This document shows, piece after piece, positions 6,886 through 13,709 of a stretch of DNA of 14,331 nt. How positions within the stretch are numbered: the stretch's first letter is position 1; each line of letters begins with the position of its first letter. The notes under the pieces were generated by a model. That model worked only from the letters and a program-made list of their open reading frames with translations. It was not told the origin of the DNA and made no database searches. Position numbers and translations under genes: made by a program. This DNA comes from an uncultured bacterium (GTDB lineage Bacteria; CAIJMQ01), in contig CAIJMQ010000047.1 in NCBI GenBank assembly GCA_903821905.1, positions 1-14,331 on the forward strand, written 5' to 3'.

Positions 6886-7572
6886 TTACACCGAGGTAGG
6901 CTCTATTCTACCATCTACAATCCTCATAAAACGACTTGTTTTAGATGCTATGCTTTCTTGATGAGTAGCTATAAATAAAGTTTTGCCTTTGTCTTTAGTT
7001 AAACTCAAGAGAAGCTCAAGGACTTTTCCCTCTGTTACTCTATCCAGGTTACCTGTGGGTTCGTCCGCAAACATAATAAATGGATTGTTTATTATAGCTC
7101 TACCAATAGCCACCCTTTGTTGCTCACCACCAGATAACGCATAAGGATAATGAGATGCCCTATCTAATAATTTTAATTCTTTAAGGATTCCTTCCGCTTT
7201 TTCTTTAACTAAATATGCAGACTGATTATCAATCAAACCCGGCAACATAATATTTTCTAAGGCAGAAAGCTCCGGCAATAAATTAAAAAATTGAAAGACA
7301 AACCCCATATCTTTTTTCCTCAAATTTGCTCTCTGGGTATCGGAGAGTTCGCTTATATCCTTCCCCTTCCAGTAAATCTTGCCCCTAGAGGGTTCTTCCA
7401 TTCCTGCTAAAAGACAAAGAAGAGTTGACTTGCCGGACCCGGAAGGTCCCAATAAAGCAATTGTTTCTCCTTCATAAATTTCCAAATCAATTCCTCTTAT
7501 TACCTCTAAAACATCTTCTCCCACAGGATAACTCTTATGCAGGTCCACAACTTTTATTAATGGATTATTCAT
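6886..7572 (-). CDS. lolD: LolD-type ABC transporter ATP-binding protein
   Basis: The 228-residue protein is a complete ABC ATPase. It has Walker A GPSGSGKST (42-50), Q-loop Q94, signature LSGGEQQRVAIGRA (146-159), Walker B FIMFADEPTGNLD (165-177, catalytic E171) and switch H204. The short length and the EPTGNLD/LSGGEQQRV wording are typical of the LolD/MacB/FtsE branch. It powers release of lipoproteins from the inner membrane when paired with a LolC/E permease. Its start overlaps the end of the permease gene by 8 nt (ATGAATAA at 7565-7572), a translational coupling consistent with subunits of one complex. A MacB- or FtsE-like exporter is the alternative, but the adjacent LolC/E permease favours Lol. 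Confidence 0.88.
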   Translation of the reverse strand: MNNPLIKVVDLHKSYPVGEDVLEVIRGIDLEIYEGETIALLGPSGSGKSTLLCLLAGMEEPSRGKIYWKGKDISELSDTQRANLRKKDMGFVFQFFNLLPELSALENIMLPGLIDNQSAYLVKEKAEGILKELKLLDRASHYPYALSGGEQQRVAIGRAIINNPFIMFADEPTGNLDRVTEGKVLELLLSLTKDKGKTLFIATHQESIASKTSRFMRIVDGRIEPTSV

Positions 7573-8740
7573 ATCTTAAGGTCTCCGCTACTCCAAGTTT
7601 AGATGCCCGGGATGACGGATAAATCGTAGCAAGAATAGAGATACAAAAAGCTAACAATCCTACCACAACAAATACGCTCCATTCCAATTTAATAGGAAGA
7701 GAAGATATGGAATATACTTCTTCCGGCAAGCTAATAAAATGATATTTCTTGAGTACTATGCCGAGAATAAAACCTATGGCACAACCTGATATTGTCCCGC
7801 AAAATCCTATAATAGAACCCTGGTAGAGGAATATCCTTCTTATATCGCCTGAAGTTGCTCCTAAAGATTTTAGAATCCCTATCTGTCTTCTTTTCTCCAT
7901 CACCATCACAACCAATGTAGAGGCAATATTAAAAGACGCAACTATTACAATAAGAGTAAGAATAGTGAACATAGCTATTTTCTCGAGTTTCAAAGCTTCG
8001 AAAAGTGTTCTATCCGTCTCTTGCCATGTCTTAACTATGCACATTGGACCCAAAACACTCTGTAATTTCTTCTTCATATCTTCAGCTTTGAATACATCCT
8101 TTATTTTCACTTGGATACCCGAATATTCATTCCCCAATACGAATAACTTCTGCGTATCTTCTAAAGACAAAAAGACCAATGAATTGTCATACTCATACAT
8201 TCCCGAATTGAAAAATCCCTTCACTTTAAATTCCTGACTGTTTAACTGTGGAGAAATTATAGAGACTTTATCGGAGATTCGAATACCTAAATTTTTTGCA
8301 AGCTCTTCGCCTATTAAAATTCCGTCTTTTGAGGACGAAACATCGCCGCCCTTAATATATTTCTTTAAATCGGTAACTTTTATCTCTTTTGGGTAATCAA
8401 TGCCTTTTATTATTATCCCTTTTGCTCGGTTCCTGTATTGTATGATACCTTCTTCCCAGATAACGGGAGAACTTGCTATAACACCATTAATTTTTTCTAT
8501 CTTTTCCAAGGTTTGGGATATATCGGACATAGTCCCGAAGGTTTGCACGAGTATGTTGGGCTTTAATCCTAAAATTTTACTTCTAATCTCCTCCGTGAAC
8601 CCAGTCATTACACCCATGACAACAATAGTCGCCGCAACACCAAGCGCAATGCCTATTATTGATATAAAAGTAGCAAAAGATAGGAATTTCCCATTCCTAC
8701 TTTTCATCTGCCTTGTTGCCAAAAAAAGTCTGTAATCCAT
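7565..8740 (-). CDS. LolC/LolE-family lipoprotein-releasing ABC permease
   Basis: The protein has the LolC/E layout. There is one N-terminal transmembrane helix (about residues 22-46), a long periplasmic domain (about 47-255), and three C-terminal helices (about 256-281, 305-330, 352-375). Conserved landmarks are EKRRQIGILKSLGAT (282-296) and the terminal YPSSRASKLGVAETLRYE. The open frame continues upstream to 8812, but that would overlap lysS by 38 nt. The ATG at 8738-8740 has AAGGA 8 nt upstream and gives the usual MDYRLFLATRQMKSR opening, so I use it (391 residues). Only one permease gene is present, so the transporter is probably a homodimeric LolF-like permease with LolD, rather than the LolC/LolE heterodimer of gammaproteobacteria. 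LolA and LolB are not in the window. Confidence 0.88.
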   Translation of the reverse strand: MDYRLFLATRQMKSRNGKFLSFATFISIIGIALGVAATIVVMGVMTGFTEEIRSKILGLKPNILVQTFGTMSDISQTLEKIEKINGVIASSPVIWEEGIIQYRNRAKGIIIKGIDYPKEIKVTDLKKYIKGGDVSSSKDGILIGEELAKNLGIRISDKVSIISPQLNSQEFKVKGFFNSGMYEYDNSLVFLSLEDTQKLFVLGNEYSGIQVKIKDVFKAEDMKKKLQSVLGPMCIVKTWQETDRTLFEALKLEKIAMFTILTLIVIVASFNIASTLVVMVMEKRRQIGILKSLGATSGDIRRIFLYQGSIIGFCGTISGCAIGFILGIVLKKYHFISLPEEVYSISSLPIKLEWSVFVVVGLLAFCISILATIYPSSRASKLGVAETLRYE

Positions 8741-8774
8741 ATCTATAATCCTTACTTTTGGGAAATTATCCTTT

Positions 8775-10226
8775 TTAGACTTCTGGTCTAAGAAGTGGAA
8801 ATAGGATAACATCGCGGATGGACTTTACATCTGTAAGTAGCATTGTAAGCCGGTCTATACCTATCCCAAGACCTGCAGTAGGTGGCATGCCAAATTCAAG
8901 CGCTGTTATGAAATCTCTGTCAAGATAATGCGCTTCTTCGTCGCCTTTGTCGCGCATTTCTGCTTGTTTAGTAAACCGCTTCTCTTGCTCTTTAGGGTCA
9001 TTTAATTCGGAATATGCATTACCTAATTCAAGTGCGCCGATAAATGGCTGGAATCTTTCTACTATTTTCCCTTCGCTGTCTTGTTTTTCTTTTGCAAGCG
9101 GCGAAAGTTCAATAGGAAAATCCACAACAAAGATTGGCTGTATAAAGTTGGGGATGGCAAATTTCTTGAACAATGAGTCTAAAATTCTCCAGAAGGAGTC
9201 CTCTGTATCAATACCTTTTTTCTTGGCTTCTTGTTTTATTTTGTCTTCCGAGTCTTTCAGTACATCAATACTGCAGTATTTCTTAAACGCTTCTGCATAA
9301 GTAATTCTTTCCCATTTTTTCGGGAAAGAAATAGTCTGGGACTGATAGACAAGTTCTTCTTTACCTTTTACTTCTCTTACCAGCTCATTTAACATCTGTT
9401 CGGTAAATTCCATTAGGATTTCATAATCAGCATAAGCCCAGTAAAGCTCCATCATCGTGAATTCAGGATTGTGTCTTGTAGAAGTACCTTCATTCCTGAA
9501 GTTCCTGTTTATTTCATAGATTTTTTCATATCCGCCGACAATCAATTTCTTAAGATAAAGTTCGGGGGCAATCCTCAAATAAAGATCAATATCCAGAGCA
9601 TTATGATGTGTAATAAACGGTTTTGCCAACGCTCCTCCGGGGATAGGCTGCATCATGGGCGTTTCCACTTCTATAAAATCGTGTTTGTTAAGAAAGTTCC
9701 TCATGCTGGTTATTATTTTGCTTCTTGAAAGGAAGATATTTTTGACATCGGGATTCATCACTAAATCCAGATATCTCTGCCTATACCTTGTTTCTACATC
9801 CTGTAATCCATACCATTTTTGAGGAAGCGGTCTTAAGCATTTTGTTAAAGGTGTAAGGTTTTTGGCTACTATAGTAACTTCTCCTGTCCTGGTTTTGAAA
9901 ACCTCACCTGTTACACCTATGTGGTCGCCGATATCCAATAGCTGCAAAATATTATAAGTTTCTTCTCCTGATGTGTCTATTTTCAAATAAACTTGAATCT
10001 TGGAGTCCTTGTCCTGAATATCCATAAAAGTTGACTTGCCGTGTTCCCTTATGCTCATTATTCTGCCGGCTACTTTTACAGATTTACCTTGAAATTGTTC
10101 AAACTGCTGAATTATCTGGCTCAGAGGAATAGGAAGGGGGAATTTATTGCGGAATGGGTTTTGGCCTTTCTCTTCCAGTTTATTGAGTTTTTCTTCTCTT
10201 ATTTTAGTTAGGTCGTCGTGTTCCAT
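8775..10226 (-). CDS. lysS: Lysyl-tRNA synthetase, class II
   Basis: The 483-residue enzyme charges tRNA-Lys in the cytoplasm. An N-terminal OB-fold anticodon-binding domain (about residues 50-130; VAGRIMSIREHGKSTFMDIQD region) is followed by the class II catalytic core. The core has motif 1 around 165-190 (FIEVETPMM), motif 2 FRNEGTSTRHNPEFTMMELYWA (243-264, R244) and motif 3 GLGIGIDRLTMLLT (452-465, R459). The C-terminal VILFPLLRP is also typical. A GAGGAA site lies about 11 nt before the ATG, with a near-consensus promoter just upstream. It heads the unit that continues with lolC/E (34 nt gap from the lysS stop to the chosen permease start) and lolD. LysS followed by LolCD is, to my knowledge, a recurring bacterial arrangement. 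Confidence 0.97.
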   Translation of the reverse strand: MEHDDLTKIREEKLNKLEEKGQNPFRNKFPLPIPLSQIIQQFEQFQGKSVKVAGRIMSIREHGKSTFMDIQDKDSKIQVYLKIDTSGEETYNILQLLDIGDHIGVTGEVFKTRTGEVTIVAKNLTPLTKCLRPLPQKWYGLQDVETRYRQRYLDLVMNPDVKNIFLSRSKIITSMRNFLNKHDFIEVETPMMQPIPGGALAKPFITHHNALDIDLYLRIAPELYLKKLIVGGYEKIYEINRNFRNEGTSTRHNPEFTMMELYWAYADYEILMEFTEQMLNELVREVKGKEELVYQSQTISFPKKWERITYAEAFKKYCSIDVLKDSEDKIKQEAKKKGIDTEDSFWRILDSLFKKFAIPNFIQPIFVVDFPIELSPLAKEKQDSEGKIVERFQPFIGALELGNAYSELNDPKEQEKRFTKQAEMRDKGDEEAHYLDRDFITALEFGMPPTAGLGIGIDRLTMLLTDVKSIRDVILFPLLRPEV

Positions 10227-10255
10227 TAATATAATTTCCTCGTTAAAGTTGACAG

Positions 10256-10284
10256 ATTATAGAAAACCGCACTATATAAGTCAA
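10256..10284 (-). promoter_or_regulatory. Sigma-70-type promoter for lysS-lolCD (TTGACT-N17-TATAAT)
   Basis: On the minus strand TTGACT (10279-10284) and a perfect TATAAT (10256-10261) are 17 nt apart. Transcription would begin near 10249, about 23 nt before the lysS ATG, leaving just room for the ribosome site and no leader regulation such as a T-box. Confidence 0.8.
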
Positions 10285-10304
10285 TTTCATGTAAAAATCT
10301 CTTT

Positions 10305-10415
10305 AAGTTAAAAGTAAAAACGAAAAAGGTAAAACCACAAGTTAAAAGGCAAAATCTAAATAAAGAGTTTACTTTTTAGTTTTTAATTGTAGTGTTGACT
10401 TTTTACTTTTGACTT
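10305..10415. repeat. AT-rich imperfect inverted repeat between divergent genes
   Basis: The sequence at 10305-10320 (AAGTTAAAAGTAAAAA) is the reverse complement of 10400-10415 with one mismatch in 16. The interior adds weaker complementarity (around 10333-10350 against 10371-10396) and repeated AAAGTAAAA/TTTTACTTT words. It could be a degraded miniature element or simple low-complexity sequence. It encodes nothing visible and lies between the lysS promoter and the start region of the UPF0280 gene. Confidence 0.5.
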
Positions 10416-10447
10416 CTCACTTTTCCATATGTTTCTGAACTTTTACA

Positions 10448-10456
10448 TGTTAAAAT
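10448..10456 (+). promoter_or_regulatory. Extended -10 promoter for the UPF0280-rpsU-apgM unit
   Basis: TG-T-TAAAAT (10448-10456) fits an extended -10 element, with no good -35. The start site would be near 10463, only about 7 nt before the UPF0280 ATG, and no Shine-Dalgarno precedes that ATG. The -10 is embedded in the palindrome-like TTTTACATGTTAAAA (10441-10455), which could be an operator. Confidence 0.4.
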
Positions 10457-10469
10457 ACCTTCGCTAAAC

Positions 10470-11210
10470 ATGAAAGACGATTTATATACATATAGATTTT
10501 ATAGAGAAACTGCTAAATCAGAGGACCTCTATTGCTATGAGGTAAAAGAAAAAGAGAGTGACCTTTTTATAAGCTCGGGAAAGAACCTTAAGGAACCGGC
10601 TACGGAAAATTTGAAAAAATATAGAAGACAGATTGAAGAATATATAAAAAGAGACCCCTCTTTCCTATATGCTTTAACTCCCTGTGAACTTTTAAAAGAT
10701 GCACCTATTATTGTGAAAAAGATGAATGAAGCAGGGAAAATCTGTGGGGTAGGCCCTATGGCTGCCGTAGCAGGAGCAATCAGTCAATTTTTAGGGGAAG
10801 ACCTTTTAAAATTGACTGATGAAGTAATAATAGAGAATGGCGGCGACATATTTATAAAAACTAAAAAAACAAGAAAAGTAGCAATATTTTCAGGGGAGAC
10901 TGTTTGGAAGAACAAATTGATTTTAAAAATAAACCCAGAGCAAACTCCGCTTGGTATCTGCACATCAAGCGGAACAGTAGGCCATTCCCTGTCATTCGGA
11001 AATGCAGACGCTGTAGCTATAATATCCAACTCTGCTATTTTAGCTGATGCGATTGCCACTGCAGTTGGGAATATGATAAAATCCCACGAAGATATTCCTA
11101 AGGCTATCCATTATTGTAAAGAAATCAAAGAAGTAAAGGGTGTAGTTATCGTAAAGGATAGTAATTTAGGAGTATGGGGAGATATTCAGTTAGAAGAAAC
11201 TTTGAAGTAA
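10470..11210 (+). CDS. UPF0280 family protein (ApbE-like fold)
   Basis: The 246-residue protein matches the UPF0280 (COG2122) family, distantly related to the ApbE flavin transferases. Recognisable stretches are YRETAKSEDLYCYEVKEKESDL near the N-terminus (residues 11-32), GVGPMAAVAGAI (93-104), ENGGD (122-126), GICTSSGTVGHSLSFGNAD (162-180) and DAIATAVGN (193-201). ENGGD and the TSSG/ATA segments echo the ApbE nucleotide and metal site, but flavin transfer has not been shown for this family as far as I know. No signal peptide is present. The family N-terminus starts close to this Met, supporting the chosen ATG although it lacks a Shine-Dalgarno. The gene is followed by rpsU after 45 nt. Methanogens carry many family members. 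Confidence 0.85.
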   Translation: MKDDLYTYRFYRETAKSEDLYCYEVKEKESDLFISSGKNLKEPATENLKKYRRQIEEYIKRDPSFLYALTPCELLKDAPIIVKKMNEAGKICGVGPMAAVAGAISQFLGEDLLKLTDEVIIENGGDIFIKTKKTRKVAIFSGETVWKNKLILKINPEQTPLGICTSSGTVGHSLSFGNADAVAIISNSAILADAIATAVGNMIKSHEDIPKAIHYCKEIKEVKGVVIVKDSNLGVWGDIQLEETLK

Positions 11211-11237
11211 ACCCGTTTTAGTTTGTAAAAAATATTT

Positions 11238-11248
11238 AAAGGAGGTGA
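11238..11248 (+). promoter_or_regulatory. Shine-Dalgarno of rpsU
   Basis: AAAGGAGGTGA is an uninterrupted match to the 3' end of bacterial 16S rRNA. It precedes the TTG start at 11256-11258, with 10 nt between GGAGG and the start codon. The strong site compensates for the weak start codon and fixes the start. Confidence 0.88.
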
Positions 11249-11255
11249 AAAGTAA

Positions 11256-11453
11256 TTGCCTTACGTTAAGCTGGATAAAGGTGAACCTTTAGACAAGGTT
11301 TTAAGAAAATTCAAGAGACTGCTGGAAAGAGAAGGGTTATTTAAAGAATTAAAGAAAAGAGAGTATTACGAAAAGCCTACAGAGAGACGAAGAAAAAAAT
11401 ATCTAAAAACAATGAAGAAGGTTGCATATGCAAAGAGACACCCAGAAGCATGA
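11256..11453 (+). CDS. rpsU: 30S ribosomal protein S21
   Basis: The 65-residue, very basic protein is S21 of the small ribosomal subunit. It opens MPYVKLDKGEPLDKVLRKFKR, continues with EREGLFKELKKREYYEKPTERRRKK, and ends in a basic tail. S21 sits near the 16S 3' end and helps in initiation. The initiation codon is TTG, chosen because the family starts with MPYVKL-like sequence and because of the strong upstream ribosome site. The last 26 nt overlap the start of apgM, so translation of the two genes may be coupled. Confidence 0.95.
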   Translation: MPYVKLDKGEPLDKVLRKFKRLLEREGLFKELKKREYYEKPTERRRKKYLKTMKKVAYAKRHPEA

Positions 11454-12642
11454 TTTATTGAAAAAATTAAGTAAAACTACGCCGTCAAAAATTATACTTT
11501 TTGTAATGGACGGTTTGGGAGGATTGCCAATAGAAGGTAAAACAGAACTTGAGCATGCCACTATCCCTAATTTAGATTCCTTAGCAAAGAATAGCGTTTG
11601 CGGAGTAGTTGATCCCGTATCTCCTGGAATAACTCCAGGCAGTGGACCTGCACATCTTGGATTATTTGGATGCGACCCTCTCCAGTACGAAATCGGCAGA
11701 GGTGTTCTTGAAGCTTCAGGCATAAACTTCCCTTTAGAAAAGGATGACCTGGCAGTCCGTATAAACTTTGCGACGATTGACAAAGAAGGAAAAATTACCG
11801 ACAGAAGAGCGGGAAGAATCTCTACTGAAATCAATGCAAAGCTATGCGAGGAACTAAATAAAATAAACATTGAATCTGTAAAAATTTTCGTAAAACCCGT
11901 TAAAGAACATCGCGCAGTAGTAGTATTTAGAGGAAAAAATCTGTCTGAAAAAATTTCAGAAACAGACCCACAAGAAATAGGAGCTCTGCCGCTGGAACCA
12001 AAACCTCTTTCAAAAGAAGCGGAAGCTACTGCCAAAATTATAAGTAAATTCGCATCTGAAGCAAAAAAAGTACTCGCACCTCATCATCCTGCAAACATGT
12101 TACTTTTGAGAGGTTTTTCAAACCCTCCACATCTGCCTTCTTTCCAAGAAACATATCATCTTAATCCGGCAGCTATCGCAACATATCCGATGTATAGAGG
12201 GCTTGCCCGTCTTGTCGGAATGAAAATTTTGGATTTGAAAGGGAGTGACATTGAAGATGAAATAAAAGCTTTGGAAGAAAATTACAAAAACCACGATTTT
12301 TTCTTCATTCATATAAAGGGAACTGACAGCTCCGGTGAAGATGGCGACTGGAAAAGAAAAGTACAAGTAATCGAAAAAGTAGATAAATTTATTCCGAGAA
12401 TTTTAAATCTCAACCCTGATGTCCTTATAGTAACCGGCGACCATTCTACTCCAGCTATACTCAAATCTCATTCTTGGCACCCTGTTCCGATTCTGCTTTA
12501 TTCGCCAGTATGCAGAGTTGATGATGTGACTGAATTTTCTGAAAATGCCTGCGGGAAAGGCGGATTAGGTAGGATACCCGCAATAGACATAATGCCTCTT
12601 GCTTTGGCTCACGCGCAGAAATTGGAAAAATACGGCGCTTAG
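11428..12642 (+). CDS. apgM: Archaeal-type 2,3-bisphosphoglycerate-independent phosphoglycerate mutase
   Basis: This alkaline-phosphatase-superfamily enzyme interconverts 3- and 2-phosphoglycerate in glycolysis. Numbered from the ATG at 11428 (404 residues), the metal and catalytic sites are FVMDGLGG (D28), TPGSGPAHLGLFGCDP (S72, the phosphorylated serine position), DRRAGR (125-130), HIKGTDSSGEDGDW (D300) and VTGDHSTP (D338, H339), with HSWHPVP (348-354). Layout and motifs fit the ApgM branch rather than the longer GpmI. Where classical members have DxxGH, this protein has DSSGE, a His-to-Glu change at a position that normally binds metal. I recall similar GED versions in other bacteria, so it is probably a clade trait. 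The frame is open from a TTG at 11422. GAAGG 6 nt before the ATG favours 11428. The start lies inside rpsU. Confidence 0.92.
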   Translation: MQRDTQKHDLLKKLSKTTPSKIILFVMDGLGGLPIEGKTELEHATIPNLDSLAKNSVCGVVDPVSPGITPGSGPAHLGLFGCDPLQYEIGRGVLEASGINFPLEKDDLAVRINFATIDKEGKITDRRAGRISTEINAKLCEELNKINIESVKIFVKPVKEHRAVVVFRGKNLSEKISETDPQEIGALPLEPKPLSKEAEATAKIISKFASEAKKVLAPHHPANMLLLRGFSNPPHLPSFQETYHLNPAAIATYPMYRGLARLVGMKILDLKGSDIEDEIKALEENYKNHDFFFIHIKGTDSSGEDGDWKRKVQVIEKVDKFIPRILNLNPDVLIVTGDHSTPAILKSHSWHPVPILLYSPVCRVDDVTEFSENACGKGGLGRIPAIDIMPLALAHAQKLEKYGA

Positions 12643-12667
12643 GAAGAACGTTCTCTTCTTGTCAATT

Positions 12668-13624
12668 TCAATACGGTTCTTGAGTGATAGTGCCTGTAAG
12701 AGACATCGGTATTGACATTGGTTGTTGCATTTCAGGAGATTGGACCGTTATACTCCCAGTTAATCTCAAACTCTGGTTAGAACGTATTGGCCAACCCGTA
12801 GATTCTTGCATTTCCATAAGACCCGTAATAGAACCTGACATATTGTATTGGGAGGTCATAGCACCCATCTGTGTCGGACTAGCATCTCTGTTAGTTTGAA
12901 TCATTGCAAATACATCGATAGTGGCTATTCCGTCTTTTCGCTCCTTCAAAGTGTATATAGTATCAATAATCATGGGGAATCCTTGGTTCATTGTAGTTCT
13001 CTTTTGCCAAGTATCTCCAATGCCAACCGGGCTATCAGGATACATATCAAATGAATTCCCTGTATTTGTTTTTAATGCTTCTTCACTGTATTGTGCTTTT
13101 AAATTTGATTCAATAGCAGCTCTTGTTTGGACATCGGGTAACTCATTGATTTTCCCCTGTATACGCTCCAAAAGTGCATCTGCACCCTGAATTCCTTTTA
13201 CATGCCCGTCAGAAGTCATGGTTACTGTAAAACTTTGCCCTACTATAGAATCAAATATGGGTAACATAGGACCAACAGCAGTAGAAGTATCGGCGGAATC
13301 ATATTCCATTGCCTCCGCCATGGGATTCTCCATTCTAAAGAGGATTCCATCATGCGTAATTTTTAGAACAATAGTACTATCCGGCTGTACATCTTCTACA
13401 GTATATATATTACTATTGCCTGTTTTTTGGTTTATTGTCATTGCTTGCTGCTGCCCAGGAATCATCATGTTAATCTTCATGTCGCTAAGAGTTCGTGTTT
13501 TATAAGATTGCCCCTTCTTTAACCGAAGTTTTAAATCTACCTTCTCTTGTGCATAAACAAAAGAAAATGTTACGCTAAGTATCATTACAACTATAAAAGA
13601 TACAAATATATTTTTATTTTTCAT
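12668..13624 (-). CDS. Secreted DUF6263-like protein
   Basis: The 318-residue protein has a clear Sec signal peptide. It has a basic MKNKN start, a hydrophobic core (residues 6-20) and a probable cleavage after VYA (residue 25), giving a mature form starting QEKVDLKLRLKKGQSY. There is no lipobox cysteine, so it should be periplasmic, outer-membrane-associated or secreted, not a lipoprotein. The body is predicted beta-rich, with LKKGQSYKTRTLSDMKI, DSIVGQSFTVTMTSDGHV and PVGIGDTWQKRTTM, wording that I associate with DUF6263. Function is unknown. The frame is open to an ATG at 13642, but AAAGGAGA sits 8 nt before the ATG at 13622-13624, which I take as the start. It converges with apgM, with only 25 nt between the two stops. 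Confidence 0.75.
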   Translation of the reverse strand: MKNKNIFVSFIVVMILSVTFSFVYAQEKVDLKLRLKKGQSYKTRTLSDMKINMMIPGQQQAMTINQKTGNSNIYTVEDVQPDSTIVLKITHDGILFRMENPMAEAMEYDSADTSTAVGPMLPIFDSIVGQSFTVTMTSDGHVKGIQGADALLERIQGKINELPDVQTRAAIESNLKAQYSEEALKTNTGNSFDMYPDSPVGIGDTWQKRTTMNQGFPMIIDTIYTLKERKDGIATIDVFAMIQTNRDASPTQMGAMTSQYNMSGSITGLMEMQESTGWPIRSNQSLRLTGSITVQSPEMQQPMSIPMSLTGTITQEPY

Positions 13625-13655
13625 CCTAATTTCTCCTTTCATTTTTACGGACTGA

Positions 13656-13661
13656 ATTATA
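13656..13661 (-). promoter_or_regulatory. Candidate -10 element for the DUF6263-like gene
   Basis: A perfect TATAAT on the minus strand lies about 31 nt upstream of the start codon. The -35 region is poor (TGGATT at 17 nt). The 45-base gap to the phosphofructokinase stop leaves little room for anything else, and readthrough from that gene is possible. Confidence 0.35.
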
Positions 13662-13709
13662 CGCTACTATATGCATCGAATCCACAATCTACTAAACTTA
13701 AAAATTTTC

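Noticed and set aside
8741-8812. N-terminal extension of the LolC/E permease
   Set aside because: It would overlap lysS by 38 nt and lacks a good ribosome site. The internal ATG at 8738-8740 has one and matches the family N-terminus.
11403-12035. A 210-codon open frame on the minus strand
   Set aside because: It lies antisense within apgM, whose motifs are clear, and shows no recognisable domain or ribosome site.
12643-12667. Hairpin between the convergent apgM and DUF6263-like genes
   Set aside because: It holds the 10-bp palindrome AGAACGTTCT and a 5-bp alternative stem, with no run of T on either strand. This is too weak to call a bidirectional terminator.
13625-13642. Upstream ATG for the DUF6263-like gene
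   Set aside because: The codons after it form the Shine-Dalgarno (AAAGGAGA) of the next ATG, which begins a proper signal peptide.
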